Shown: positions 35,301-43,659, counted from the stretch's first letter. The stretch: 64,000 nt of DNA from Roseinatronobacter sp. S2 (GCF_029581395.1 NZ_CP121113.1:862501-926500), one strand, 5' to 3'. The notes: a model not told the origin generated them from the sequence alone. Program-made: numbers and translations.

Positions 35301-37680
35301 AACGGGTGGCGCAGTCACGTCATTGGTGACGGGTGCAGGGTTTGACAGTTTCATGCTGATCGGCACCGAAGGGGGCACTGGTGATGTCACTGTCGATGGC
35401 GGCACCCTGAGCATTGTTGCGGAAGATGGCAATGCAGGCATTCGCATCGGCACGCGCTGGACCCATACGCTCGACAACACCGGCACTGGCAGCATCGTCC
35501 TTGAAGGCGGCGCAAGCGCCCTGATTGAGGGCAGCGTGACCAGCAACTTCTGGGTTGGCGGGTTGGACGGCGGCAATGGCACTGCCATAATCCGCACTGG
35601 CGCGGAACTGTCGTTGACCGGTGATGAACGAAACTCGGTCATTGTGGGTGGTGTCTTCGGCAGCGTCGATATGCCCGGCGGCGAAGGGGAATTGACCGTG
35701 ACCGGCGCAGGTTCCGCCATATCTGGCGCAAACCGGCTGATCGTGGGTTATAATAACGGCACCGGCACTATGACCATCGAGGATGGTGCGACGGTCGAAC
35801 TGGTCGGATCGTCTGCGGTGACAGATGCGTTTGTTGGCATCGGCATTCCCGCTGATACCGGCAATGGCGGCACAGGCAGCGTGTTGGTCGAGGGCGTTGG
35901 CAGCGTGCTAAGCGTGCGCGGCACCGATGCAGAAATGTCGGTGGGCGAAGGGGCTGGCAGCACAGGTGCGCTGTCGCTGTCGTCTGGCGCGCAGGTTCAT
36001 CTGGAAGCAGGCGTTGGCGGGCCAGTGGGCGATACGGGTGCCTTGTTGATCATTGGCAGCAACGGCGGCAGCGCGCAGGTAACGGTCCACGGTCAGGACA
36101 CGCAGCTTTCGGTCACGCAGGGCAATTCCGGCGCTGATGGTGGCGCAATTCGCATTGCGGCGGGCGCGGGCGGCAGCACGGGCTTGCTGCATGTGTCAAA
36201 CGGGGCGACTGTGCTGGCCAATGCGGTGGAAATCGGCGGGGCCATGGCAACGCTGGGTGTGCTGCATCTGGACTATGGCACAGTGACGACACCGGGCAGC
36301 ACCAGTGTGTTTGAAAATGGCTGGCTGGGCGGCAATGGCACCATCAACGGGAACCTGAATGTGACCGCGGGGGAATTCCGTGTCGGGGATTCTTATGATG
36401 CAGATACTGGCGTGTTCACGCAATCCGAGGGGGTGATCACGGTCGTGGGCGATGCCAGCTTCGGCGCATCGCTGGCGGCGTTCGAATTCGCTTATGGCCA
36501 TTCGGACCTGCTGAATGTGTCCGGCGCGCTGAATTTCGACGGAACCACGATCAATGTGGACTATCTGGGTTTCACCGATCTGGCACAAAGCGGCGTGGAA
36601 ACCATGCTTGCGCAGGCGGGCGGTGGGATTACCTTGAACGGGGTAAATCTGACCAGTTCCATTGACGGGCTGGACGGGGCCGATCCGGCGCTGGAGCTGC
36701 GCGCAGATGGCACGGAATTGTGGTTCATCTCTGGCGCGGAATTGCCACCACAGACAGGGCAGGCGCTGACACTGACACAACTGGGCCAATCGGGCACGAC
36801 CATCACCTATGCCATCAGTATCGATCCGGCGCTGGTCAGTGGCGGTGTGTTGCAGGACCTTGACCTGACGCTTGATTTCGACAGTGACCTGATCGGCTAT
36901 GTGCCGGGCAGCATTTCGGGTGGGTTTACGGCTACGCCGGGGTCATTGGTGATTTCGGGCAGTGATCTGAACATCACTGATCTGGGCCAGCCTGTCGTTA
37001 CATTCGACATGCAACTGACCAGCATTGCGGGGGGGCGCAATGTCAGCTTTGATCTAAGCAGCGTCAGCGTGAATGGTGTCGCAATGGAGGACCAGACAGG
37101 CGAGGACGCGTTCGGCTTCGCCTATGATCCTGCTTTCTACACGCTGGGCGGTCTGGTCGAATTGCGCGATGTGCGCGCCACACCGTCCAGCGCTGAGGAT
37201 ACGGTCGTCACGTTTACCGAAACGGGCGGGACGCAACATCAGGCAATGCTGGCGGCTGATGGCACGTTCAGCTTCCTTCTGGAAGCGGGCACAACCGGCG
37301 ATCTGTCGCTGGTGCGGGACTATAACGCGCCACCCTTGGGGCCGGACAAGGCGCTGGGCATTCAGGATGTGCTAAGCATGTTCCGTATGGTCGTGGGGGT
37401 GCCAGGTCTGGACGTTGATGACACTGACATTATTGCAGGTGATTTCAACGATGACGGTGTGGTGAATATTCAGGACGTTCTGGCGCTGTTCCGGCATGTG
37501 GTGGGCGTGCCGAATGCAATTGACCCCGAATTCATCTTTGTCGATCAGGATAATCTGCCAAGCGCCAGTTTGGGCAATGTGCCAGTGCGTGCGGATAGTT
37601 TCGAGATTGGCGCGCTGTCGGCGGATGTGGACATGTCCTTCCTTGGCATTCTGTCAGGTGATTTGCAAAACCACCTCTGA
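29389..37680 (+). CDS. Giant secreted CAP-domain protein with RTX, repeated modules, T5SS/PEP-CTERM-type repeats and dockerin-like end
   Basis: 2763 residues from ATG 29389 (TTGGAG 10 bases upstream; an upstream 43-codon extension is rejected). In order: a CAP/SCP domain (about 5-185; HSDWMLDANIFSHTG, GENLSWQG, DSDGHRRNIL, ETGVAQVEG); a B-type repeat-like segment; RTX nonapeptides (about 317-350; GGAGNDTLQGGAGNDTLDGG); about five divergent modules of about 160 residues (about 420-1260); a long GRxGGTGxLxVxxGxxhxV repeat region (about 1265-2365) like T5SS/PEP-CTERM-associated repeats; a cohesin-like segment (about 2455-2575); and dockerin-like FNDDGVVNIQDVLALFRHVVGV (about 2680-2725). There is no Sec signal, so type I export is likely. 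It converges on a T1SS operon. Confidence 0.85.
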   Translation: MSNFTDLDQLFLEYVNRARLDPLREVDRLLADTGVTDSNLRASLEDLGAIGLNRGLAADTVSGLALQPLAPEAMLRDAALGHSDWMLDANIFSHTGQNGSSIANRIEAAGYSLAAPAGWGENLSWQGTFPNAINMQAAVINHAAGLFDSDGHRRNILTEWFRETGVAQVEGVFTHDGTDWNASMLTQKFAMSGTDVFLTGVVYSDKDEDGFYSLGEGEGGVFIAASGASTFSANAGGYALALGAAPDVAITLTWGEISIGVQVDLSAGNVKLDLVAGSDDSLRLLSSGNLVLGAGAEAAQLLGAADLSLQANDSGNLLLGNYGDNTLTGGAGNDTLQGGAGNDTLDGGGGVNTARFSGNRADYDIITDTGTGITTVTDLRGAGSPLNPHDGTNTLHNIHQVEFADQVFELTTPDGTGGVIPMATAFTITGFGFSMAEGTGQVTDITGPATLALSFTQAAPVISYSAIAAPSGGPVAIEFGGDEPILSTLNNGLIVGDPEILIAALQWSEGGTPRATDVLILNYSVQEQYMFVVGGDPLPASMTPATLESIIAQANTAGVTLPDAGSNFPPDAPIALTGLAGWNAVDTSTLHTTTISGFSFTEDDSHGNGYPNALPSTLSVTFADAGASLIHEIIGLDNDTGAAFVRISFDELPLELRLNGELLGDEDIDILAARIVSDGQTYDVLIIDDLVNDRQHVLQLAGSPLPDGADPAAVTGFWAGVTSFSAITDGPAAAGTPILLSAIPGAVTVVMDGPTEPEIELTAITLTGISFNPDDSNFDVQTTQLSVALPSPDTMLTYTQVGIVEENDFGGAGFALVEFDFSAPPLGLTFGGLQRDFDDGDYSLEMARFVTSNGTHDILFIDDSATGRQYLFQLGGDPLAISNDAQLLDFFGTVSTIDPIPDSDPLGQGQPIALGNVQGAMTTPIVPYTVAGYQMVYNTSISSENAQSIAGAEMTILAPADNATFFYNDIGPVPDGGGSLVTLSSTGPFFVQVAGLDNPLALQTQIVRLTDGNGVSYDILEFINETGAFTNLDFFFQIGGPALEFADVAAFNAFGDTITSYDSIPHGDPLGPDTPIALAGLGVLTPPAPEPVTGTGDPAVITFSGYRIDEDENEVLLGYAQVELSVALPVDDAVYSYEIFPGWDDDDTGFVDIFGPRPYEVLIDGVAARVGFNFEFERITVDGISYDLMVLNDLGLDGSMFVFQIDGATPLPFASLQDIQDFVDAAESQDGFSPIPQSSPFAEGSDFTFLDSPYATADTDPALIFGGDTFVGPPSWGVGRGAGAVGSMTVVNGQQEILGADGTGAGPFLSVGRGADAFGTLTVAGPGSSVSLVAGGGTTLAAEGASVSIGRDGGTGSLRVLDGGSFSISDPVGTTAGPNFDGNELLWVGRGQDAYGYIDIDGGSFVHSGTGTIAAFGRQGGDGVLNVTNGGTYRQQTTSDDDFTMLSIGRDGGYGTAYIGYGRVTVQAGDTGDGVIEIGVNSGAQWDPAGRVYITGDGSNAHGLMITGGANSPFVGLNFGRNGTAEAEIYGGYLGVLNRGVTYDDDLNQIDLQGYGGDAEMSVGRDGGFAQIWAEDESEIFVLGSSAARMFIGAGQDSQGEVFLSASQLNVFSWNGVAGLEIGTWDGGTGLLWLDDGSEADIWGGFDAYVNVGRGAGNTGTLQMQGSHLFITADTGYATMNIGRNGGTGDVQLDDSLIVIMARGDEPYAAIGRDGGTGTLSISGQYGADPDAVHGFVLMGGAQSPFATVDVGRGAGGMGTVTVSGAQFGVLNHGVRYSLYADPVDLDGDGGRANIRIGFDGGTGILNADDGSRIFVEGGSDGAALLVGEVGGTGTVNLEGGDLLVEGRESHAFLGIGRNGGTGTMTLSDGVSGLVELLDGSAGYGEASISVGDQGNAQGGAGTGSLTIEGMQTGLSVASAKYANLYVGGGEGGAGTGTVIVRDGATLSYESAEHQQLNIGYNGGTGSLLVETGGAVTSLVTGAGFDSFMLIGTEGGTGDVTVDGGTLSIVAEDGNAGIRIGTRWTHTLDNTGTGSIVLEGGASALIEGSVTSNFWVGGLDGGNGTAIIRTGAELSLTGDERNSVIVGGVFGSVDMPGGEGELTVTGAGSAISGANRLIVGYNNGTGTMTIEDGATVELVGSSAVTDAFVGIGIPADTGNGGTGSVLVEGVGSVLSVRGTDAEMSVGEGAGSTGALSLSSGAQVHLEAGVGGPVGDTGALLIIGSNGGSAQVTVHGQDTQLSVTQGNSGADGGAIRIAAGAGGSTGLLHVSNGATVLANAVEIGGAMATLGVLHLDYGTVTTPGSTSVFENGWLGGNGTINGNLNVTAGEFRVGDSYDADTGVFTQSEGVITVVGDASFGASLAAFEFAYGHSDLLNVSGALNFDGTTINVDYLGFTDLAQSGVETMLAQAGGGITLNGVNLTSSIDGLDGADPALELRADGTELWFISGAELPPQTGQALTLTQLGQSGTTITYAISIDPALVSGGVLQDLDLTLDFDSDLIGYVPGSISGGFTATPGSLVISGSDLNITDLGQPVVTFDMQLTSIAGGRNVSFDLSSVSVNGVAMEDQTGEDAFGFAYDPAFYTLGGLVELRDVRATPSSAEDTVVTFTETGGTQHQAMLAADGTFSFLLEAGTTGDLSLVRDYNAPPLGPDKALGIQDVLSMFRMVVGVPGLDVDDTDIIAGDFNDDGVVNIQDVLALFRHVVGVPNAIDPEFIFVDQDNLPSASLGNVPVRADSFEIGALSADVDMSFLGILSGDLQNHL

Positions 37681-37693
37681 CACGGATATTTTG

Positions 37694-37723
37694 CAAGGGC
37701 GGGGGTTGATCCTGCCGCCCTTG
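37694..37723 (+). terminator. Stem-loop after the giant CAP-domain gene, candidate terminator
   Basis: CAAGGGCGG (37694-37702) pairs with CCGCCCTTG (37715-37723) around a 12-base loop, 13 bases after the stop. No T-run follows. It lies in the 138-base gap between convergent transcripts and could act for both. Confidence 0.4.
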
Positions 37724-37818
37724 GCCTGCGCGCCGTTCGCCCGAATGGGGGCCATCATCTGTTGTTGTGATTGCGCATCGGCACGCAGGACGCCAGCCAC
37801 TTCGCAAGCGGTGCGCTG

Positions 37819-39129
37819 TCATTCCCGCAAGGCGCGGTCCTTGACGCGGATGACGGGTTGGGTCAGGTATTCCAGCACGGTTTTCTGTCCGGCCAGAATG
37901 TCCACTTCGGCCACCATTCCGGGAATGATTTCCAGTGCTGCGCCATCAGCGTCCAGAATGTTTGTCTGGGTGCGCACATGCACGATGAACACCTGCTCAT
38001 CACGGTCGGGGCGGGTTACGGCATCGGCCCCGATACGGGTGATTTCACCGTCAATCCCCCCATAGCGCGAGAAGTCATAGGCGGTAATCTTCACCTTGAC
38101 CGGCTGGCCCGGATACAGAAACGCAATGTCAGACGGCCTGACATAGGCTTCGACCAGCAGTGTGTCGTCAAGCGGCACGATTTCCAGCAGCGTTTCACCG
38201 GCCTGCGCAACACCCCCTTGGGTGGTCAGCAAAATACGGTTGACGATGCCGCGCACCGGCGCGCGCAACTCGGACCGTGTGACGCGCTGGATCAATGCGG
38301 GCAATCGCGGTTCAAGTTCCGCCAGTTCCGCAGTTGCAATCGACAGTTCCGACAGCGCGGCGGCGCGCACTTCGCTGCGCACGGACCGGATGCGGTCGTC
38401 GATTTCGTCCAGACTGGAGCGCAGCCGGACCAGCGTGGCGCGTGCCCGAATTTCACGCCCGCGCCATTCAGCCTCGTTGCGGCGCAGGCCCAGAATTGTG
38501 GTTTCCGGTTCAACACGGCGTTCAACCAAGGGCGCAATGATGGCGATTTCTTCATCAATCAGGGCCAATGTGGTGCGTGCGGTTTCCTGATCGACAAGCC
38601 CTTCTTCATATTCCTGCCTGCGCTGCATGCGCTGACGTTCCAGCACTTCTATGCGGTCGGACAGTTCTTCGCGGCGCGCTGCAAATAACGCAGCTTCGGA
38701 TCGCACGACCGACGGCGTGCGCTGCACAAGTTCAGGCATGAATTCCAGATCATGGCCGTCAATTTCCGCTTGCAGGCGGGCAATCCGCGCCATCAGGCCG
38801 AAGGCGCGTTGTTGTTCCTGATCCAGCTGGCTGGTCAGCAGGGTGCGGTCCAGCTCCATCAGGCTTTCACCTGCCTGAACCAGATCCCCTTCGGCCACAT
38901 GCAGGGCTTGCAAGACGCCCTGTTCTGCGGCCTGAATGACCTGAACATGCTGGGTGGGCACGATGCGCCCGTCGGCGCGCGTGACATCATCCAGTTCCGT
39001 AAGCGCGGCCCATGTAACGGCCACAATGATGAACAGCAGAATCAACAGCAACAGAAGCGACCCGCGCAAGGTTTCACGCCCGCGCATTTCCTGCGCCAAA
39101 GCTTCCAGATCGCGCGCTGTATTGGCCAT
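37819..39129 (-). CDS. Type I secretion membrane fusion protein (HlyD/LapC family)
   Basis: The 436-residue adaptor has one membrane segment near the N-terminus (LLLLLILLFIIVAVTWAALTEL) followed by GRIVPTQHVQVIQAAEQGVL, the first lipoyl half. Long coiled-coil arms run to about residue 290 (EQQRAFGLMARIARLQAEIDG, VLERQRMQRRQEYEEGLVDQE), then the HlyD beta-barrel (LRAPVRGIVNRI, VKITAYDFSRYGGIDGEI). It bridges the ABC transporter and outer-membrane channel. It is the last gene of the operon, 5 bases after the ATPase. Confidence 0.93.
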   Translation of the reverse strand: MANTARDLEALAQEMRGRETLRGSLLLLLILLFIIVAVTWAALTELDDVTRADGRIVPTQHVQVIQAAEQGVLQALHVAEGDLVQAGESLMELDRTLLTSQLDQEQQRAFGLMARIARLQAEIDGHDLEFMPELVQRTPSVVRSEAALFAARREELSDRIEVLERQRMQRRQEYEEGLVDQETARTTLALIDEEIAIIAPLVERRVEPETTILGLRRNEAEWRGREIRARATLVRLRSSLDEIDDRIRSVRSEVRAAALSELSIATAELAELEPRLPALIQRVTRSELRAPVRGIVNRILLTTQGGVAQAGETLLEIVPLDDTLLVEAYVRPSDIAFLYPGQPVKVKITAYDFSRYGGIDGEITRIGADAVTRPDRDEQVFIVHVRTQTNILDADGAALEIIPGMVAEVDILAGQKTVLEYLTQPVIRVKDRALRE

Positions 39130-39134
39130 GGCGG

Positions 39135-41303
39135 TTACCCTTGCCTTGGGGCTGGGCGCGACAGAAGGCTTTTGTCGCCATCCAGCGCCACGCGCCCGTC
39201 TTCGATCACGATAACGCGGTCCACCAGATCCAGCAGGCTTGTGCGATGCGTGATGATCACAAGCGTGCGGCCTGCGGTTTCATCCTTCAGGCGGTGCAAT
39301 ACCTGTGCCTCGTTCTGGACATCCATGGAACTGGTGGGTTCATCCATCAGCAAAATTGGGGGGCGGCCAACCAAGGCGCGCGCCAGCGATATGGCCTGCC
39401 GTTGCCCGCCCGACAGCCCTTCGCCGCGTTCGGCCAGCGGCAGATCATAGCCCATGGGGTGCTTGGAGATGAAATCGTCAACACCTGCGGTGCGCGCTGC
39501 TGCCAACACATCTGCATCACGCGGACGGATCGCCCCGATGGCTATGTTGTCGCGCACCGTGCCTGAAAACAGCCAAAGATCCTGAAGCACTGCCCCGATA
39601 TTGCGCCGTAAATCACCGGGGTCAATCTGGCGGATATCGGTGCCGTCAATCAATACCTTGCCGGATTTCGGCTGATACAGCCCCAGTATCAGGCGCGCGA
39701 TCGTGCTTTTGCCGGAACCGATACGCCCCAGAATGGCAACCCTTTCACCGGGCTCAATGGAAAATGACACACCGCGCAATGTGTCAAGCTGTGCATCAGG
39801 ATAGGCAAAGCTGACCTCGTCAAACACGATCTTGCCGTTCAGTTTGGGCCGCGACAGCCAGTGCCGCCCTTCGGGGCGTTCACTTTCGGCATGCATCAGC
39901 CCGTTGATGGATTTATAGGATGTGCGGGCCTGATTAAGCCGCGTCAGGGTTTGCGCAAGCTGCGCCAGGGGGGCCAATGTGCGGCCCGTCAGAATGACGG
40001 CGGCAATCATAGCCCCCATGCTGGTTTCCCCGCTTGAGATCAGGAAAACCCCGTAAAACACAATCATCACCTGCGCGCCCTGCTGGACAAAGGCGGTGGA
40101 ATTCAGTGCAAACTGGGCCACTGCGCGGCTTTTCACGCCATGATCGGCCTGGCGTTCAATGGCGTCTTCCCAGCGGGCACGCATCTGGCGTTGTGCGCCC
40201 ACCGATTTGATGGTTTCCAGACCAGTCACGGTTTCGACCAGCACGGCCTGCTTTGATTGCCCTTCGGAAAAGCTTTTTTCAGCCAGTCGCGCTAGGATGG
40301 GCTGAACCGCGACCCCCACGATCAACACAAGGGGGACGGCCACCATCGGCACATAGGCCAGTGGCCCTGCGATCATGTAGATCACCCAGATGAACAGCAG
40401 AATAAACGGCAGATCCACCACCGCAACAAGCGTCGCAGAGGTGAAGAATTCGCGCAGCGTTTCAAATTCACGCAAGGTGTTGGCCATGGCCCCGGTTGAC
40501 CCCTGGCGCGCGCGCATCTGCATGTCCAGAAGCTGGTCGAATATACGCCGCCCCATCACCTTGTCGGCGCGCTGGCCCGCCCTGTCGATAAAGGCGGCGC
40601 GCAGCGTTTTGATCAGGAAATCGAACATCAGCGCCACGCCCACGCCGATTGTCAGCGCGATCAGTGATTCAATGGCTTCGTTCGGCAAGACACGGTCATA
40701 GACAACCATGATGAAAAGCGAGGTGGACAGGCTTAGAAAATTGGCCACCATGGCGGCCAGCAACACCTGCGCATAGGTCCAGCGGTTCTGTGACAATGTC
40801 GCCCAAAACCAATGCCCCTGCCGCGCGTCACTATGCGTGGGCGCCAGATCACGGTGTTCGGCGCGAAACAGCAGCGCATAGCCGGTAAATTCGGGGGCCA
40901 GTTTCGCCGCACTTACTTGGCCGACACCATCCCCGAAGGCAGGATCATGAATGACAAGCTGACCATTTTCTGCCCGCCCTTCGCACACGACCGCGCGATC
41001 ATGGGATAACAGCAGGATGCACGGCACAATCAGATTGTCCAGCGTGTCCAGTTTCAGCGGTCCGAACCCCACCTGCAAGCCGCCACGTTCGGCCACTGCG
41101 ATGGCATCGCGCACAGTCATTCCACCCTTGGTGCCAGTTTGGCCCGCTTGCACCGCTGCCAGTGTTAGCGGCCTGTCCAGTAAGGCCGATATATGCAAAA
41201 GACACGCTTCCAGCGGTGTTGCGCCTGTGTCCAATTCGGGCTGTGGTTCGGTAGATTGCCGTTCAGCATGCTGCGCAGCGGCTTCGGTAATGTCGTCATT
41301 CAT
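39135..41303 (-). CDS. Type I secretion ABC transporter/permease (LapB-like)
   Basis: The 722-residue protein has three parts. An N-terminal C39-like domain (about 20-150) lacks the catalytic Cys, as in CLD-type exporters of large RTX adhesins. A six-helix ABC membrane domain follows (NFLSLSTSLFIMVVYDRVLPNEA..LIKTLRAAFIDRAGQRAD). The nucleotide-binding domain has Walker A GRIGSGKST, signature LSGGQRQAISLARALVG and Walker B ILLMDEPTSSMD. Exporters of this type secrete LapA/BapA-like proteins in one step. It overlaps the TolC-like gene by 4 bases. Confidence 0.94.
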   Translation of the reverse strand: MNDDITEAAAQHAERQSTEPQPELDTGATPLEACLLHISALLDRPLTLAAVQAGQTGTKGGMTVRDAIAVAERGGLQVGFGPLKLDTLDNLIVPCILLLSHDRAVVCEGRAENGQLVIHDPAFGDGVGQVSAAKLAPEFTGYALLFRAEHRDLAPTHSDARQGHWFWATLSQNRWTYAQVLLAAMVANFLSLSTSLFIMVVYDRVLPNEAIESLIALTIGVGVALMFDFLIKTLRAAFIDRAGQRADKVMGRRIFDQLLDMQMRARQGSTGAMANTLREFETLREFFTSATLVAVVDLPFILLFIWVIYMIAGPLAYVPMVAVPLVLIVGVAVQPILARLAEKSFSEGQSKQAVLVETVTGLETIKSVGAQRQMRARWEDAIERQADHGVKSRAVAQFALNSTAFVQQGAQVMIVFYGVFLISSGETSMGAMIAAVILTGRTLAPLAQLAQTLTRLNQARTSYKSINGLMHAESERPEGRHWLSRPKLNGKIVFDEVSFAYPDAQLDTLRGVSFSIEPGERVAILGRIGSGKSTIARLILGLYQPKSGKVLIDGTDIRQIDPGDLRRNIGAVLQDLWLFSGTVRDNIAIGAIRPRDADVLAAARTAGVDDFISKHPMGYDLPLAERGEGLSGGQRQAISLARALVGRPPILLMDEPTSSMDVQNEAQVLHRLKDETAGRTLVIITHRTSLLDLVDRVIVIEDGRVALDGDKSLLSRPAPRQG

Positions 41304-42652
41304 CTGCGCGCGGCCTCTGGCGGGGGCAGATGAATGCCAAACACATCCAGAATGTCGCCGGTCAGCGAGAGGGCCAGATACCCTGTCAGCGCCAGTTCAA
41401 GTTCAGCCTCCAGCACCGCCTCGCTGGAGCGGATGAAATCGCGCTGCGCGTCCAGCAATTCGGTAATGCTGCGCCGGCCAATCCCGAACTGATCACGCAC
41501 AGCATCGACATTCGCTTCATTCGCACTGCGGGCCTGACGTGCTGCACGCAGCCTTTGGGCACCGGCGCGCTGGTCGGACTGCACGAAATCCAGTGCGCGG
41601 GTGATCTGGCGGTTCAGGTCATCGCGCTCGGCTTCCAGCTCCATGACGCGGGCCTCGGCAGTGCGGATTGCGGCTTTGCGCCGCCCGCCGGTTGCAAGAT
41701 CGTATTGCAGGGACAGGTTCGCGCCGACATCGGCGCGCCCGTTTGTCGAACGTCCCGTGACCCCAAGGCCGACATTCGGCAGACTGCCGGCGCGCGCGGC
41801 CTGAAGTTCTGCCTGTGCGGCGCGGATACTTGCATCGACACTGCGCAGACGCGGGCTGTCAGGGGCAATGGTGTCGGCGCTGCCGGGCAATTCCGGCGCG
41901 GCGGCGGGTGCGGGCAGGTTGCCGGGGGCGCGTGCGAACATCTGACGAAATTCTGCTTCTGCGCGGTCCAGTTTGCTTTGTGCGGTGATCTGGCGGGCCT
42001 CGGCATCGGCAAGCCTGCTGCGCGCGGTCAGCAAATCGGTTTCCGCGCCTGCACCTGCGCCGACGCGGTCCTGCGTTTGCCCAAGAAATTCGGTGTGCAA
42101 CCGCATATTGCGCGCGGCCAGGTCCACAAGCGCGCGGTGGTGCAGCACGTCGTGCCATGCCTCGACCGCGTTTAATGTAAGTGCGGCTGCTGAAGCCATG
42201 CGGTCATTCGCGCTTTGCGCAATACGGGCGCGGGCGGCTTCGGTGCGTTGGCCTGACTGGCCACCATCAAAGACAAGCTGGCGTATTTCCAGCACCGGCG
42301 TTGACCGGGTAGAGCGCGTGTTGCCAGCGTGCCGCATGCCGGTTTCCGCCCCGACCGAGATTTGCGGCAAAAACGCGCCGCGCTCACCTTCCAGCTGGGC
42401 TTCGGCTGCGCGAATGCGCGCGAACCCTGCCGCCAGTGTCGGATAACTTTGAACAGCCGTGGCAACAGACTGGCCGAATGGCGTTTCCGCCAGTGACCGC
42501 GTGCGCTGGGCCTGCTGCGGGGCGTGATCCGGGCGCAGTTCAATGACCAGATCATCGTCGTCAGTCGGGGCGGGGGCGCAGCCCGCAAGTGCCACCCCCA
42601 ACGCCATTGCTGCGGCAAAGGACAAAAGGGATGCTCGCCGTCCATACCGCAT
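41300..42652 (-). CDS. TolC-like outer membrane efflux lipoprotein of the type I secretion system
   Basis: The 450-residue protein starts with a lipoprotein signal: MRYGRRASLLSFAAAMALGV then ALAGCAPAP, lipobox LAGC at about residue 24. Two OEP repeats follow, with long helices such as AEAQLEGERGAFLPQISVGAETG and ALDFVQSDQRAGAQRLRAARQA, and the conserved GRRSITELLDAQRDFIRSSEAVLEAE near the end. It would form the trimeric outer-membrane channel for the adjacent ABC/HlyD pair. It overlaps the SapC-like gene by 1 base and the ABC gene by 4. Confidence 0.92.
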   Translation of the reverse strand: MRYGRRASLLSFAAAMALGVALAGCAPAPTDDDDLVIELRPDHAPQQAQRTRSLAETPFGQSVATAVQSYPTLAAGFARIRAAEAQLEGERGAFLPQISVGAETGMRHAGNTRSTRSTPVLEIRQLVFDGGQSGQRTEAARARIAQSANDRMASAAALTLNAVEAWHDVLHHRALVDLAARNMRLHTEFLGQTQDRVGAGAGAETDLLTARSRLADAEARQITAQSKLDRAEAEFRQMFARAPGNLPAPAAAPELPGSADTIAPDSPRLRSVDASIRAAQAELQAARAGSLPNVGLGVTGRSTNGRADVGANLSLQYDLATGGRRKAAIRTAEARVMELEAERDDLNRQITRALDFVQSDQRAGAQRLRAARQARSANEANVDAVRDQFGIGRRSITELLDAQRDFIRSSEAVLEAELELALTGYLALSLTGDILDVFGIHLPPPEAARR

Positions 42653-43563
42653 CAGGTCTGGTCCTTCCTAGCCGCTGACGCAGGTTTGAAATCTGCATGC
42701 ATATCGCTGTTCTGCGCAGTGGCCAGCGCAGACAGAAAGTCAGAAATATCCGCACCTGTTGCGCCACCGCTTGCGTGGGGCAGGGCCGTGTGCGCCTGCC
42801 CGTCTGGCTGTTGTTGCAGCGCATGCTCGGCGCGGGCCAGCCAGTCGATTTGCATTCTGCTGAGAAAATGCGCCATTGCCAGCGGTATGGCCCCGGCCGC
42901 GCGAAGCTGCAAAAAGCTGGCATCATCCAGCGCGTCAAACGCTTTGCGGTCCAGTGCCAGCAAACCTGTCAGCACCGTGCCTTCGTGGCGCAACGGGGTG
43001 AACAGCCCGGCCCCGTCTGGCGTGCGGGCCTGCGACAGCGCCTGCATGGCCGTCTGAGTCGCGGCGGCGCTGGTTTCATATTGACGGAAAAAGGCAATAA
43101 CTGCGTCCAGCGCCTTGCTGGGTGCGCCGTAAGGGTCAAAGAAACGCGTGTCGCGGGCGTCATCGCTTAACAGGCCGCTGCCTTCGTCAAACAACAACTC
43201 CATCCGTGCGGGCGTGTCACTGTCTGACTGCGGGGCAGGGCGGGCGGAAAACGGGTAAACCCGCAAAATCGCCGGAATATAGGGGGCCAGCCAACGCCCG
43301 TCTTCGGTGACATAGGGGCTGGTATCCGCATGCAGCCGCAGCAGGGCTACAGGGTGCGGCAAGGCACCGTCAACACCTTGTGCGAACACAAGCGGCATGC
43401 CACTGGCGGCGCTGTCAATTTCAGCCAGAACCAGCGGCACAACGCGTCGCGCGCGGGCGAATCCATACTCTGCCGGTTTTTTCCAGCGCCGCGTTGCATG
43501 GCGGTCGCGGGACAAGGCAATCAGGTCCGGTGTCTTGGCGCTGTCGGGGCAGTGGCCTTGCAT
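42652..43563 (-). CDS. SapC family protein
   Basis: The 303-residue protein has the SapC pattern: LSRDRHATRRWKKPAEYGFA, VPLVLAEIDSAASGMPLVFA, HPVALLRLHADTSPYVTEDG with RWLAPYIPAILRVYPF, LLFDEGSGLL, and a terminal LLALDRKAFDAL..LRAAGAIPLAMAHFLSRMQIDWL. SapC was named from Campylobacter S-layer export loci; biochemical role is unclear. Here it heads the secretion operon and is translationally coupled to the TolC-like gene. It lies 96 bases downstream of the giant adhesin gene. No signal peptide is seen, so it is probably cytoplasmic. Confidence 0.85.
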   Translation of the reverse strand: MQGHCPDSAKTPDLIALSRDRHATRRWKKPAEYGFARARRVVPLVLAEIDSAASGMPLVFAQGVDGALPHPVALLRLHADTSPYVTEDGRWLAPYIPAILRVYPFSARPAPQSDSDTPARMELLFDEGSGLLSDDARDTRFFDPYGAPSKALDAVIAFFRQYETSAAATQTAMQALSQARTPDGAGLFTPLRHEGTVLTGLLALDRKAFDALDDASFLQLRAAGAIPLAMAHFLSRMQIDWLARAEHALQQQPDGQAHTALPHASGGATGADISDFLSALATAQNSDMHADFKPASAARKDQT

Positions 43564-43610
43564 GTCGCGCGGGTTCCATTCATTCGTTCAGTGCGCTGCG
43601 CGCGTTGGGT

Positions 43611-43645
43611 GTGCGGGCGCCGCCGGAAATGTGCCGCGCCCGCAC
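43611..43645 (-). other. Strong stem-loop between the adhesin gene and the secretion operon
   Basis: GTGCGGGCGC (43611-43620) pairs with GCGCCCGCAC (43636-43645) around a 15-base loop. On the minus strand it begins 14 bases after the adhesin stop. No T-run follows. It may partly terminate, giving unequal amounts of adhesin and secretion machinery, or separate two transcripts. Confidence 0.6.
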
Positions 43646-43659
43646 CTGCTCAACACAGG

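Noticed and set aside
33180..36480. GRxGGTG repeats as an autotransporter (type V) passenger
   Set aside because: No Sec signal and no C-terminal beta-barrel are present; a neighbouring type I system fits better.
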